This document shows, one piece after another, positions 7,161 to 16,098 of a stretch of 54,240 bases of DNA. The DNA is from Halorubrum sp. F4 (GTDB lineage: Archaea > Halobacteriota > Halobacteria > Halobacteriales > Haloferacaceae): positions 646,760 through 700,999 of the forward strand of contig NZ_JAPDFS010000002.1 of the NCBI RefSeq assembly GCF_027257195.1, given 5' to 3'. The notes beneath the pieces were generated by a model, which saw only the letters and a program-made list of their open reading frames with translations, was not told the DNA's origin and searched no databases. The number at the start of each line of letters is the position of its first letter. Position 1 is the stretch's first letter. Made by a program: the position numbers and the translations under genes.

Positions 7161-8313
7161 CGACGACGATCCGGGGACGGACACGGCCGACGACGACGGG
7201 ACGAGGAGCCGAGCACGCAGCCGAACCGACGAGCGGGGTCGGATCCGGATCACCGGGTTCGAGGCGGACCGCGTCCGCGACCGCGACTCGCTCTCGGAGT
7301 GGGGCGACGAGGCGGCCGGCGGGACGAACGGTGGGACGGCGGCCGGGATGGACGGCCGGTGGCGACGCGGCCTCCGTCGGTTCGGGCGGAACCGCTCGGC
7401 GATGACCGCGCTCGCGGTCGTCGTCTCGATGGCGCTCGTCTCGCTTCTCGCGCGTCCCGTGGAGGTCCTCGGCGTGGTCGTCCAGCCGTTCGCGCTCGCG
7501 CCATACGACCCGACGACGATCCTCTACCTCTCCGTCGATCCGAGCGTGAGCCCGTACGACCCCCCCTCATGGCGGTTCCCGATGGGGGTCGACGGCTCGG
7601 GACGCGACCTGTTCTCTCGAGTCCTCGTCGGGGGACGATACAGCATCTCGATCGGTTTCGTGGTCGTCGGGCTGACCGCGTCGTTCGGGCTGGCATACGG
7701 AGCGATAGCGGGCTATTACGGCGGCGTCGTCGACGAGGTCATGATGCGGATCGTCGACGTCGTATTCGCGTTCCCCGGGCTCGTGTTGGCGCTCGTCGTC
7801 GTCGCCACCCTCGGCGGCGGATACTGGCAGCTGGTGATCGCGTTCAGCCTCTTCGGGTGGGCCGGATACGCCCGGCTCGTCCGCGGGGAGGTGTTGTCGA
7901 TCGCGGAACGCGAGTACGTGGTGGCGGCGAAGGCGATCGGCGCGCGCGACCGCGCCGTGATCCGGCGACACGTCGCGCCGAACGCGCTGTCGCCGCTCGT
8001 CGTGTTGGCGTCGCTCAACGTCGGCAGCGTCGTGATCGGCGTCGCCGCGCTCGGCTTTCTCGGGCTCGGAATGGACCCGGGAACCGCCGAGTGGGGCACG
8101 ATGCTCGACGCGACGCGCGAGACGCTGATCCAGGGACCCGGCGGACGGATCCCGTGGTGGGCGACGGTGTATCCGGGCGGAGCTATCTTCGTCTTCGTGC
8201 TGGCGATGAACGTGATCGGCGACGGGATCAACGACGCGCTCGACGCGCGTGCGGCCGGCGTGAGGGAGGGGAAACGCCGACGCGAAGCGGACCGAGGAGG
8301 TGACGAGTCGTGA
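7153..8313 (+). CDS. ABC transporter permease, DppC/OppC type
   Basis: A 386-residue permease, partner of the DppB-like subunit. A long hydrophilic and acidic N-terminal tail of about 75 residues precedes the first membrane helix. That tail is longer than the roughly 30-50 residues common in bacteria. The F-P-M-G-V-D-x-x-G-R-D motif before the core domain is diagnostic of DppC. The EAA loop (A-A-K-A-I-G-A, then H-V-A-P-N-A-L) is at about 255-275. The final helices contain W-W-A-T-V-Y-P-G and end in G-D-G-I-N-D-A-L-D. It overlaps both neighbours (8 bases with the upstream gene, 4 with the downstream), which indicates translational coupling. Confidence 0.92.
   Translation: MTDDDDPGTDTADDDGTRSRARSRTDERGRIRITGFEADRVRDRDSLSEWGDEAAGGTNGGTAAGMDGRWRRGLRRFGRNRSAMTALAVVVSMALVSLLARPVEVLGVVVQPFALAPYDPTTILYLSVDPSVSPYDPPSWRFPMGVDGSGRDLFSRVLVGGRYSISIGFVVVGLTASFGLAYGAIAGYYGGVVDEVMMRIVDVVFAFPGLVLALVVVATLGGGYWQLVIAFSLFGWAGYARLVRGEVLSIAEREYVVAAKAIGARDRAVIRRHVAPNALSPLVVLASLNVGSVVIGVAALGFLGLGMDPGTAEWGTMLDATRETLIQGPGGRIPWWATVYPGGAIFVFVLAMNVIGDGINDALDARAAGVREGKRRREADRGGDES
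8294..8303 (+). promoter_or_regulatory. Shine-Dalgarno deciding a GTG start
   Basis: GAGGAGGTGA matches the 3' end of haloarchaeal 16S rRNA and lies 6 bases before the GTG at 8310. It marks that GTG as the ATPase start inside the overlapping upstream gene. Confidence 0.65.
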
Positions 8314-9401
8314 CGGCCGTACTCGAGGTCGAGGACCTGACGGTCCGGTTTTACGCCGAGGAAGGGGTCGTGACCGCCGTCGACGGGCTCTCCTACCGGA
8401 TCGAGGCCGGCGAGACGTTCGGCGTCGTCGGGGAGAGCGGCGCGGGAAAGAGCGTGGCCGCGCTGTCGGTGCTCGGGCTGATCGACTCTCCCGGACGGAT
8501 CGAGGGCGGCGAGGTCCGGTTCGAGGGCGAGGACCTCCTCTCGATGGACGAGTCCGCACTCCGGTCGGTTCGGGGAGACGGGATCGGGACGGTGTTTCAG
8601 GACGCCCGCGCCGCGTTGAACCCCGTCTACACCGTCGGCGAGCAGATCGCCGAGACGATCGAACATCACCTGGAGTACGCCCCGTCCACGGCCCGCGACC
8701 GGGCGATCCGCCTGCTCGACCGCGTCGGGATCGCCGACGCCGAGACGCGGTACTCGGACTACCCGCACGAGTTCTCCGGCGGGATGTGCCAGCGGGCGGC
8801 CATCGCGATGGCGCTGTCGTGTGACCCGGAGCTGATCGTCGCCGACGAGCCGACGACCGCCCTCGACGTCACCGTCGAGGCACGGATCCTCGACCTGCTC
8901 GCCGAACTGGCCGACGAGTTCGACGTCGCGGTCCAGCTGGTCACCCACGACCTCGGAGTGATCGCCGGGACGTGCGACCGGGCGATGGTGATGTACGCGG
9001 GCGAGGCCGTCGAGACGGCGCCGGTCGAGGAGCTGTACTACGACCCCAAACACCCGTACACCGCGGGGCTGATGAGCGCGATCCCGCGAGTCGGTGACGA
9101 CGACGACCGACTTCCGACGATCCCGGGGACGATGCCGGATCCGATCGATCCGCCCCCCGGCTGTCGGTTCCACCCTCGATGCCCCTTCGCCGAGGAGGCG
9201 TGTACCCGGACCGATCCCGCGCTCGTCGACCCGGAGACCGGCGAGGCGGCGACGCTCGACGACGACCGGGCGGCCGCCTGCCTCGAGTACACGGAGGGGC
9301 TCTCCGGCGGGCTAGACTACTCGGTCGAGGTCGCGGGAGGGACCGGCGAGCACGTCGAGAAAGCGATCGACGAGCGCGAGGAGGGTGGGTCCGATGAGTG
9401 A
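8310..9401 (+). CDS. ABC transporter ATP-binding protein, DppD/OppD type
   Basis: A 363-residue nucleotide-binding subunit that powers the importer. Walker A is G-E-S-G-A-G-K-S (about 42-49), the signature is F-S-G-G-M, and Walker B with its catalytic Glu is [12 protein letters not shown], followed by the H-loop T-H-D-L. The C-terminal oligopeptide/dipeptide (oligo_HPY) extension has the four-cysteine pattern G-C-R-F-H-P-R-C ... A-C-T ... A-C-L with normal spacing. In related transporters this extension can bind an iron-sulfur cluster; that is inference here. The start is GTG at 8310, overlapping the permease stop and preceded by a strong ribosome-binding site. Confidence 0.93.
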   Translation: MTAVLEVEDLTVRFYAEEGVVTAVDGLSYRIEAGETFGVVGESGAGKSVAALSVLGLIDSPGRIEGGEVRFEGEDLLSMDESALRSVRGDGIGTVFQDARAALNPVYTVGEQIAETIEHHLEYAPSTARDRAIRLLDRVGIADAETRYSDYPHEFSGGMCQRAAIAMALSCDPELIVADEPTTALDVTVEARILDLLAELADEFDVAVQLVTHDLGVIAGTCDRAMVMYAGEAVETAPVEELYYDPKHPYTAGLMSAIPRVGDDDDRLPTIPGTMPDPIDPPPGCRFHPRCPFAEEACTRTDPALVDPETGEAATLDDDRAAACLEYTEGLSGGLDYSVEVAGGTGEHVEKAIDEREEGGSDE

Positions 9402-10803
9402 CTCCGCCGAGCCGGTCCTCCGCGTCGAGGGGCTGAAGACGCACTACGACTCGACCGACGGGTTCCTCGACCGGTTGTTCGGACGGTCACGGCGGGTTCG
9501 GGCGGTCGACGGCGTGGACTTCGAGCTTCGGGAGGGCGAGACGCTCGGCGTCGTCGGCGAGTCCGGCTGCGGAAAGACGACGCTCGCCCGAAGCGTCCTC
9601 CGGCTGATCGAGCCGACGGCCGGGTCGGTGTACCATCGGGGTGAGGACCTGACGGCGCTCTCGAGCGCCGAGCTTCGCGACCGCCGGACGGACCTCCAGT
9701 ACGTCTTTCAGGACCCCCTCTCGAGTCTGAATCCCCGTCTCACCGCCGGCGACGTCGTCGGCGAGCCGCTCGACGTCCACGGCCTCGCGACGGGGTCGGA
9801 ACGCGACGAGCGGGTCCGTGAGCTGTTGGAGACGGTCGGATTGAACGCGAATTACGCCGACCGCTATCCCCACGAGTTCTCCGGCGGACAGCAGCAGCGG
9901 CTCGGGATCGCCCGTGCGCTCGCGGTCGAGCCGGAGGTGATCGTCTGTGACGAGCCGGTGAGCGCGCTCGACGCCAGCGTCCAGTCGCAGGTCCTCAACC
10001 TGCTCTCGGACCTCCAGGAGGAGTTCGGCCTCTCGTACGTGTTCATCGCCCACGACCTCCGCGTGGTCGAGCACGTCTCGGACCGCGTCGCCGTGATGTA
10101 TCTCGGCGAGTTCGTCGAGCGCGGACCGACCGACGCCGTGTTCGAACCGCCGCATCACCCGTACACCGAGGCGCTGCTCTCGGCGATCCCCGAACCCGAT
10201 CCGCTGTGGGACGGCGACGGGATCCGGCTCACGGGGACGGTTCCGTCCCCGATCGATCCGCCCGACGGCTGCCGGTTCCACACCCGGTGTCCGCGGCTCG
10301 TCCCCGACGCGAATTCCGACCTCCCGGCGGACGTCTGGCGGTCCGTGGCGGCCCTGGCGCGCCGAGCGGCGAGCGCCGACGACGTGACGTCGTTGACGGC
10401 GACGAGGGGAGCGGACGACCGAACGGCCCGACTCGGCGAGTCGACTCGGCGATCGGGCGGCTCGAGCCCGCGATCCGACCCCGCGACCGGAAGTGGCCCG
10501 ACCGAGGCGTCACGGGAGACGTTCGGCGGACTGGTTCGCGAGGAGTTCGACCTTCCCGAGACGCTTCCGGACGCCGACGCGGAGGAGACGCTCGGCGAGG
10601 CGATCGACGCGCTGTACGACGACCGGATCGGGACGGCCGCGACGCTGCTCGAACCGGCGTTCACCTCGCCGTGCGAGCGACACCACCCGCCGGAGTACGA
10701 GGTCGGCGTGGACCACGGGATCGCGTGTCTCCGGTACGACGACGGGTTCGACGAGGAAGCCGGGACGTTCGAGGAGGGAGCGGAACCGGCCGGATCGGTT
10801 TAG
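9394..10803 (+). CDS. ABC transporter ATP-binding protein, DppF/OppF type, with enlarged C-terminal domain
   Basis: A 469-residue second ATPase of the importer. Family members are usually about 320-360 residues. Walker [10 protein letters not shown], signature F-S-G-G-Q and Walker [13 protein letters not shown] are intact. The C-terminal oligo_HPY cysteine motif is split. C293 and C299 (G-C-R-F-H-T-R-C-P) are separated from the other two cysteines (about 427 and 445) by roughly 125 residues that are Ser/Thr/Arg/Asp-rich at first and helical and acidic later. The first ATPase of the operon lacks this insertion. The start is taken at ATG 9394, behind GAGGAGGG; an in-frame GTG at 9385 would add three residues. 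It overlaps the upstream ATPase by 8 bases. Confidence 0.9.
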   Translation: MSDSAEPVLRVEGLKTHYDSTDGFLDRLFGRSRRVRAVDGVDFELREGETLGVVGESGCGKTTLARSVLRLIEPTAGSVYHRGEDLTALSSAELRDRRTDLQYVFQDPLSSLNPRLTAGDVVGEPLDVHGLATGSERDERVRELLETVGLNANYADRYPHEFSGGQQQRLGIARALAVEPEVIVCDEPVSALDASVQSQVLNLLSDLQEEFGLSYVFIAHDLRVVEHVSDRVAVMYLGEFVERGPTDAVFEPPHHPYTEALLSAIPEPDPLWDGDGIRLTGTVPSPIDPPDGCRFHTRCPRLVPDANSDLPADVWRSVAALARRAASADDVTSLTATRGADDRTARLGESTRRSGGSSPRSDPATGSGPTEASRETFGGLVREEFDLPETLPDADAEETLGEAIDALYDDRIGTAATLLEPAFTSPCERHHPPEYEVGVDHGIACLRYDDGFDEEAGTFEEGAEPAGSV

Positions 10804-10827
10804 TCCTCCCGCGTTCAACCCCGCCCG

Positions 10828-11406
10828 ATGCGACGGATCTACGAGTCGGGCGCGCTCCGCCGCGACGACGACCCGCATGCCTCGGCGGAGCGGAACGACG
10901 GAGGGAAGATCCAGGCGCTGCGCTCGGTCCCCGCCGCGGCGCTCAGCGATCGGCTCGTCCCGCGTGCGCTGCGTCGTCGAGCCGTCTCCGTCGACGTGGA
11001 GACCCCGCGGCGGGAGTACGCGACCGGCGAGTCGATCCCGTTCACGGTCACCTTCCGCAACGGGCTTCCGTTTCCGGTCTCGATCCCGACCGCGTCGCCC
11101 CTCCCGTGGACGTGGACCGTCGACGGCGACGTCGAGGCCGCGACCGCGGCGGTTTCCCTCCGCGATCCGCCCGACGAACCGGGGCGGTTCGCGTTCGACC
11201 GCGGCGAGCGGAAGCGCTTCCGCAGGCGGTGGAGCGGACTGTTTCGGGTGACCGACTCGGAGTGGGTACCGGCCGAACCCGGCGAACACACCATCGGGGC
11301 GGCGGTGAACGCCGCGAACGGTGAATCGGAGGGTCTGCGTGCGGAGACGACGGTCCGGATCGTGGAGTCGGATCGCGAACGCGTCGTGGGACGCCCGAGG
11401 GGGTGA
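10828..11406 (+). CDS. Conserved haloarchaeal protein with Ig-like/BsuPI-type fold
   Basis: A 192-residue soluble protein. After about 50 charged residues the sequence turns to alternating strands: V-S-V-D-V-E-T-P, Y-A-T-G-E-S-I-P-F-T-V-T-F-R-N and P-W-T-W-T-V-D-G, then a late P-G-E-H-T-I-G-A-A-V-N strand. This is the look of an immunoglobulin-like or BsuPI domain, known from proteinase inhibitors and carbohydrate-associated proteins. No signal peptide is visible. It begins 24 bases after the ABC operon, so it may be read from the same transcript, but a role in transport is not shown. Function is unknown. Confidence 0.7.
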   Translation: MRRIYESGALRRDDDPHASAERNDGGKIQALRSVPAAALSDRLVPRALRRRAVSVDVETPRREYATGESIPFTVTFRNGLPFPVSIPTASPLPWTWTVDGDVEAATAAVSLRDPPDEPGRFAFDRGERKRFRRRWSGLFRVTDSEWVPAEPGEHTIGAAVNAANGESEGLRAETTVRIVESDRERVVGRPRG

Positions 11407-11669
11407 AAACGATCGGGACGCCGATGGTGGCGTCATCGTCCACGGAACCGTCGGTCGGGAACGGGACGTCGACCACGGAGCCGCCGTCGCCCGCGAGGTC
11501 GCCGCCACCTGCGGAGCCGCTGTTACCCGATCGTCGCGGCCAACGTTTAGGTGTGTCACCTCCTCTCTTTATCTATGTACCCACCACGCCGTCCGATCGG
11601 ACGGACGGGTCGTCCCCGAAGTCGGTCAGTCGATCCAACCGAACCGGACCGCCGAGGACGGGACGGGCG

Positions 11670-12677
11670 ATGACCGCGCGTCGACTCCGGTTCACCGGAC
11701 CGCGGACGGTCGAGATCGAGTCGATCCCGGATCCGACCCCCGCGCCCGACGAGGTCCGCGTGCGGACGACGGTCTCGGCGATCAGTTCCGGCACGGAGCG
11801 GCTCGTCTACCGCGGCGAAGCGCCGACCGATCTCCCGGCGGACCCGGCGCTGGAGTCGCTCGACGGCGACCTCTCGTTTCCGCTGTCGTACGGCTACGCC
11901 GCCGTGGGCGAGGTCGACGCGGTCGGCGACGAGGTCGATCCCGACTGGCTCGGACGGCGGACCTTCGCGTTCGAGCCGCACGCGAGCGCGTTCACGGCAG
12001 CCCCGGAACAGCTCCAGCCCGTTCCCGAGGGGATCACCGACGCGCAGGCCGCGCTGTTTCCGACCGTGGAGACCGCGGTCAACTTCCTCATGGACGGGAA
12101 CCCCCGGATCGGCGAGCGCGCCGGCGTGTTCGGTCAGGGAATGGTCGGGCTCGCGACGACCGCGCTGCTCGCCGAATCGTCGCTCTCCGAGCTCGTGACC
12201 GTCGACGCGTGTGCCGCCCGCCGGGAGCGCTCCGAGCGTCTCGGTGCGGACCGGAGCCTCCCGCCGGGGACGGACGCGGTCGACCGGCTCCGTGAGGGCG
12301 ACCCGCCGGGACGGGACCTCACCTACGAGTTGAGCGGCGCGCCGGCCGCCCTCGACGACGCGATCGCGGCCACCGGGTACGACGGGCGGGTCGTCGTCGG
12401 GTCGTGGTACGGGACGAAACCCGCCGAACTCGACCTCGGGGGGACCTTCCACCGGGGCCGGATCACCGTCGAGAGCAGCCAGGTGTCGACGATCGAGCCG
12501 GCGCTTCGGGGTCGGTGGTCGCTCGAGCGCCGCCGGGAGGTCGCCTGGGAGCGGCTCGCCCGGCTCGATCTCGACCCGATACTCACCCACCGGATCCCGC
12601 TCGCGGAGGCCGGGGACGCCTACGAGCTGCTCGAGGAACGGCCGGACGAGGCGGTGGGGGTTCTGTTGACGTACTGA
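11670..12677 (+). CDS. Medium-chain dehydrogenase, BchC/zinc-binding alcohol dehydrogenase-like
   Basis: A 335-residue NAD(P)-binding oxidoreductase. The GroES-like N-terminal domain carries S-A-I-S-S-G-T-E at about 36-43, where classical zinc alcohol dehydrogenases have C-G-I-C-G-T-D. The catalytic-zinc cysteine is therefore replaced, as in the BchC-like branch. The nucleotide motif G-Q-G-M-V-G opens the Rossmann domain (about 153), followed by V-V-V-G-S-W-Y-G. The long upstream reading frame is rejected because its first 89 codons look non-coding; ATG 11670 opens the domain directly. It converges with the PTPS-family gene. Together with that gene and the two that follow it may form a functional group, but substrate and product are unknown. 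Confidence 0.8.
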   Translation: MTARRLRFTGPRTVEIESIPDPTPAPDEVRVRTTVSAISSGTERLVYRGEAPTDLPADPALESLDGDLSFPLSYGYAAVGEVDAVGDEVDPDWLGRRTFAFEPHASAFTAAPEQLQPVPEGITDAQAALFPTVETAVNFLMDGNPRIGERAGVFGQGMVGLATTALLAESSLSELVTVDACAARRERSERLGADRSLPPGTDAVDRLREGDPPGRDLTYELSGAPAALDDAIAATGYDGRVVVGSWYGTKPAELDLGGTFHRGRITVESSQVSTIEPALRGRWSLERRREVAWERLARLDLDPILTHRIPLAEAGDAYELLEERPDEAVGVLLTY

Positions 12678-12712
12678 GAGAGCGAGGAGCGATCGAAACG
12701 GGAGCGGAGGAC

Positions 12713-13096
12713 TCACCCCTCGACCGTCGTCTCGTAGCTCGCCGAGGCGGTCTCGTCCTCCCACATCCTGACGGTCGCGGACTCAATGCCGTCCGTGTCG
12801 ATCCCCGCGAGGAGCCGGTCGCAGAACACCCGGGCGAACCGCTCGACGCTGGGGTTGTATCCCTCGAACCGGGGGCGGTCGTTGAGCGTCGCGTCGGCGT
12901 ACTCGTCGACGAGTTCGTCGATCCGGCCGGCGAGGTCGTCGATGTCGACGAGGTAGTCGTGCTCGTTCAACTCGGGACCGGCCACCTCGACTTCGACCTC
13001 GAAGCGATGCGAGTGGAGCTCGCTCTCCGGGCCGGCGTCGGGGACGGTCAGGAAGTGCTGAGCGATGAACCGTCGCGAGACGCGAACCGTGTACAC
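12713..13096 (-). CDS. 6-pyruvoyl-tetrahydropterin synthase/QueD family protein, Cys-to-Glu variant
   Basis: A 127-residue member of the PTPS/QueD (COG0720) family, near the usual 120-140. Zinc ligands are H14 (A-Q-H) and H28/H30 (L-H-S-H). The N-P-S-V-E-R-F-A motif and the late V-R-M-W-E-D-E motif contribute the remaining active-site groups. The catalytic Cys that sits four residues before the first His of the HxH pair in QueD is Glu24 here. That is the substitution described for PTPS-III enzymes acting on dihydroneopterin triphosphate in folate or methanopterin routes. The chosen GTG at 13096 reads M-Y-T-V-R-V-S-R-R-F, the normal family start; the longer frame runs into the promoter of the divergent oxidoreductase. 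A queuosine/archaeosine role is less likely given the missing Cys. Confidence 0.82.
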   Translation of the reverse strand: MYTVRVSRRFIAQHFLTVPDAGPESELHSHRFEVEVEVAGPELNEHDYLVDIDDLAGRIDELVDEYADATLNDRPRFEGYNPSVERFARVFCDRLLAGIDTDGIESATVRMWEDETASASYETTVEG

Positions 13097-13214
13097 GGGA
13101 TCACCACGGGTCGAGCGATCAAAAGCGTATCCCCGCTGAGGACGGCAGGCGACCACGAGCGTTCTCCCCGCCGAGCGTGGGGCTTTTTACCCGACCGCGG
13201 GGACGGAGACGGTA

Positions 13215-14321
13215 ATGGATCCCGTCGTGATCGTCGGCGGCGGCATCGTCGGCGCGAACCTCGCGTATCGCCTGTGTGACCGCTCCCGACCCGTCGTGCT
13301 CTACGAGCGCGACGCGCTCGGCTCCGGGACCACCGGCGACTCCGTCGCGATCTTCGTCAGACACCAGTCGACTCCGGACCGACTGAGCCACGCGCTCCGC
13401 GAGCGCGCGTGGGAACACTACGAGCCGCTGGTCGAGGACGGCACCCTCTCGTTCGAGCGGATCGGGACGCTCGACGTCGCGCGAACCGATGCCGAGCTGG
13501 CCGACCGCCGTGAGGCCACGGAGACCCTCTCGGAGTTCGGCGTCGAGGCGTCGATGCTCGAGCGGGAAGCGCTCGCCGACCACGGGCTCGATCCCGACGC
13601 GGTCGCCGGGGCGATGTGGACGCCGAACGACGGCTACCTCGACCCGGCGGAGATCGTCCAGTACTACGCCCGCGAGGCGGCCGACGCCGGCGTCGACGTC
13701 GAGACGGGAACCGCGGTGACGGACGTCCTCGTCGAGGACGGGTCGGTCGTCGGCGTCGAGACCGCGGACGGGACGCGATCCGCGGCCGCCGTGGTGAACG
13801 CGGCGGGGCCGTGGGCGCCGACCGTGAACGACATGGCCGGCGTCTCGCTTCCGTTCCGACACAACCGCGGGCCGGTCGTCGTGCTCGGGAGGGACGAGCC
13901 CTTCTCGCTCCCCTTCGTCCAGTTCGGCGACGGGCTCTACGTCCGCGGCGAGGGGCGGAACCAGGCGTTCGCCGGGAACTTCGGCGCGAGCTACGATGAG
14001 GCCGGGAAGCTGGATCCGACCGACGCCCGGTCGGTCGGTCACGAGTTCTACCTCGAGGTCGGCGAGCGGATCGAGGAGGCGATCCCGCGGCTCGGAGGGG
14101 CCGAGGTCGTCGCCGACTGGGTCGGCGTCCGGACGCTCACGCCCGACGGCGTCCCGGCCGTCGGCGAGACCGCGGTCGACGACCTCTACGTCGCCGCCGG
14201 CATGAACGGCCTCGGCGTCACGGTCGCGCCGGCGATCGGCGAGTTCCTCGCGAGGCGGATCGCCGGCGAGACGGTCGACCCGGAGACGGCGTCGTACCTG
14301 GACCCGAGCCGGTTCGTCTGA
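13215..14321 (+). CDS. FAD-dependent oxidoreductase, DAO (glycine/sarcosine oxidase-like) family
   Basis: A 368-residue flavoprotein. The dinucleotide-binding motif V-G-G-G-I-V-G is at residues 7-13, ending in the ribose-binding Glu (Y-E-R). The second FAD contact A-A-G-P-W lies near 196, and the C-terminal A-A-G-M-N-G-L-G-V-T motif closes the FAD site, as in glycine, sarcosine and D-amino-acid oxidases. It would oxidise a secondary or primary amine, or a hydroxy acid, in the cytoplasm. The substrate is not predictable. It is divergent from the PTPS-family gene with 118 bases between and is followed after 98 bases by the CDP-alcohol transferase gene. Confidence 0.87.
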   Translation: MDPVVIVGGGIVGANLAYRLCDRSRPVVLYERDALGSGTTGDSVAIFVRHQSTPDRLSHALRERAWEHYEPLVEDGTLSFERIGTLDVARTDAELADRREATETLSEFGVEASMLEREALADHGLDPDAVAGAMWTPNDGYLDPAEIVQYYAREAADAGVDVETGTAVTDVLVEDGSVVGVETADGTRSAAAVVNAAGPWAPTVNDMAGVSLPFRHNRGPVVVLGRDEPFSLPFVQFGDGLYVRGEGRNQAFAGNFGASYDEAGKLDPTDARSVGHEFYLEVGERIEEAIPRLGGAEVVADWVGVRTLTPDGVPAVGETAVDDLYVAAGMNGLGVTVAPAIGEFLARRIAGETVDPETASYLDPSRFV

Positions 14322-14419
14322 TCGGCCGTCGAGCGCCCTCCGCGGCGGCGAGAGCCCTCCGCTCCGACGTGCCATCCGCCGTCGAAAGTGGTTTTCCCGA
14401 CGGTCCCCTCGTGGGATCG

Positions 14420-15178
14420 ATGGCTCCGACGGACCGCGTCGCTTGCCGGTTCTCGATCGGCGGCGGCTGGCTCCCGCTCGTCGCGTTATGGGCGGTCCCG
14501 ACCGGACTCGGTGCCGCGGGACTGCTCGCCGTCGGCCTCCCGACGGTCGGGCTCGGCGGCGTCGCGCTCGGCGGAGCGGTCGCGCTCGCGGCGATCCGGG
14601 TCGCGGCCGGTCGAGCTCGGGAGTCCGGCGGCAGAGAGCCGGTGACGGCGGCGACCGCGGTGACGATCCTTCGTGCGTCGGCGCTCGCGCTGCTCGGCGC
14701 GTACCTCGTCGTCGACCCGACCGCGACCGCCGCGGGCGGGAACGGCTGGCTCGCCGGCGCGCTGTTCGCGGTCGCCGCCGGGGGCGACGCGGTCGACGGG
14801 GCGGTGGCGCGCGCGACCGACGCGGTGACCGAACTCGGCGCGGAGCTCGACGTCGAGGTCGACGGGGCGACCGTTCTCGTCGGCGCGGCGGTCGCCGTCG
14901 TCGCCGGCGCGGCTCCCGTCGTCTTCCTCGCGGTGGGACTCGCCCGGCCGGCCTTCGCCTACGGGCTCCGCCGTCGTCGACGACGGGGACTCCCGACCCA
15001 CGACCTGCGGCCGAGCCGGCTCCGTCGACCGATCGGCGCGGCGACGATGCTCGCGACCTGGCTCGCGCTGTCGCCGGTTCCGGGGGAGGGAGCCTCGCGG
15101 CTGTTCGCGGCCGCCGTCACGGTTCCGGTCGTCGCCTCCTTCGTGCGAGACTGGCTCGTCGCGAGCGGTCGGCTCTGA
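14420..15178 (+). CDS. CDP-alcohol phosphatidyltransferase family membrane protein
   Basis: A 252-residue polytopic membrane protein with about six hydrophobic helices. It contains an exact copy of the family motif D-x2-D-G-x2-A-R-x8-G-x3-D-x3-D: D123, D126, G127, A130, R131, G140, D144, D148. That is the metal and CDP site of enzymes that move a phosphoalcohol from a CDP-lipid to an acceptor such as serine, inositol phosphate or glycerol phosphate. In haloarchaea these make archaetidyl polar lipids. The acceptor here is not apparent. ATG 14420 is preferred over GTG 14369 because the extra residues are hydrophilic and atypical. Confidence 0.82.
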   Translation: MAPTDRVACRFSIGGGWLPLVALWAVPTGLGAAGLLAVGLPTVGLGGVALGGAVALAAIRVAAGRARESGGREPVTAATAVTILRASALALLGAYLVVDPTATAAGGNGWLAGALFAVAAGGDAVDGAVARATDAVTELGAELDVEVDGATVLVGAAVAVVAGAAPVVFLAVGLARPAFAYGLRRRRRRGLPTHDLRPSRLRRPIGAATMLATWLALSPVPGEGASRLFAAAVTVPVVASFVRDWLVASGRL

Positions 15179-15199
15179 CGTGGATTCCCCCCTCCCCGC

Positions 15200-15619
15200 T
15201 TACGACTCCCGACGGTACAGGACCACGAGCACCGCGATCAACGCGATCTGGGCGACCTTGTCGGCCGCCGACAGCGGGTTTATCGACGGCGGCGCGGGAA
15301 GCCCAGGGCTGTTGAGGACGTACCAGAGGACGATCTGGCCGGCCGTAAAGGGGATCCCGAGGAGATAGGTCGTCGGGAGGAACTGTCCGGTGACGACGAG
15401 CCAGATCCCGAGGAGGAAGCCGCCGCTCGCGACGAGGAACGCGACGCCCATCGCGAGCGAGACCGGAAGTCCGGCCTCGAGGAAGTCGGAGAGGAACCCG
15501 ACCCCCAACACGAGGTGGACGAGCGCGCTCACGACCGCGGCGGCGACGCCGACCCAGTGCGTAGCGGTGAGCGACCCGATTCGACCCGCGGTGGCGGTCG
15601 CGGACGTGTCGTCTACCAT
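15200..15619 (-). CDS. Small four-helix haloarchaeal membrane protein
   Basis: A 139-residue protein with a short hydrophilic N terminus and four hydrophobic segments at about 20-45, 50-70, 75-95 and 115-135. It has the general look of haloarchaeal DUF-type membrane proteins of unknown function. No catalytic motif is seen. ATG at 15619 is chosen because the 29 residues upstream in the longer frame are Arg/Asn-rich and unlike the rest. It converges on the CDP-alcohol transferase gene, with only 21 bases between the two stop codons. Confidence 0.7.
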   Translation of the reverse strand: MVDDTSATATAGRIGSLTATHWVGVAAAVVSALVHLVLGVGFLSDFLEAGLPVSLAMGVAFLVASGGFLLGIWLVVTGQFLPTTYLLGIPFTAGQIVLWYVLNSPGLPAPPSINPLSAADKVAQIALIAVLVVLYRRES

Positions 15620-15954
15620 ACCTCGAGTACGGACCCCTCCCACATCGTTGTTTGGTATGAATACGCATGACTCGAGATCCGAGCGATATCGGGGACGGCG
15701 ACGCACGTCGTCGTCCGAGAAACCGGGGGAATCGGCACTTCACCCCGAACCGATCGGGGCGATGCGCCCGGAGGGATCGACCGACCGGACCGACTTATAC
15801 CCGCGTCAGACGTGTGCTCCACGTCCGACGGGCGTCCCACGCCGCGGCGGGATCGCGTGCCGCCGGAGACGACGCGGACACGCGAACGGAGATTCGAGGT
15901 CCATCCCGGACGCGGGCCGGAAGGCCGATATGGGCGGCGACGGAGGGTGTGAAC
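15620..15954. other. Divergent intergenic region with TATA element
   Basis: About 335 bases without a supported gene. A TATA-like CTTATAC at 15794-15800 could start a rightward transcript near 15825, giving the 47-residue ORF at 15955 a leader of about 130 bases. That ORF has a Shine-Dalgarno (GGAGGG at 15942-15947), consistent with a leadered message. An in-frame upstream extension exists but is Arg/Ala-rich and non-conserved in appearance. Confidence 0.45.
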
Positions 15955-16098
15955 ATGACCTTCGGCGACCTGTTCGACCGGGCCGACGGATCCGACGTCG
16001 ACGAGGAGGCCATCTCGCGCGCGCTCGCTTCGCGACGCGCGGAGCGGGACGACGGGACGGGACGGAGCGACGGGACGGAGCGGGACGACGACGAATGA
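15955..16098 (+). CDS. Small acidic protein coupled to PIN-like gene
   Basis: A 47-residue protein beginning M-T-F-G-D-L-F-D-R-A and ending in an acidic low-complexity tail of D, R, T and G. GGAGGG lies 7 bases before the ATG, and its stop overlaps the next start as ATGA, a translational-coupling arrangement. The conserved-looking N-terminal helix suggests a small partner, possibly an antitoxin-like protein or adaptor for the PIN-like product that follows. That role is inference from position alone. Confidence 0.6.
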   Translation: MTFGDLFDRADGSDVDEEAISRALASRRAERDDGTGRSDGTERDDDE

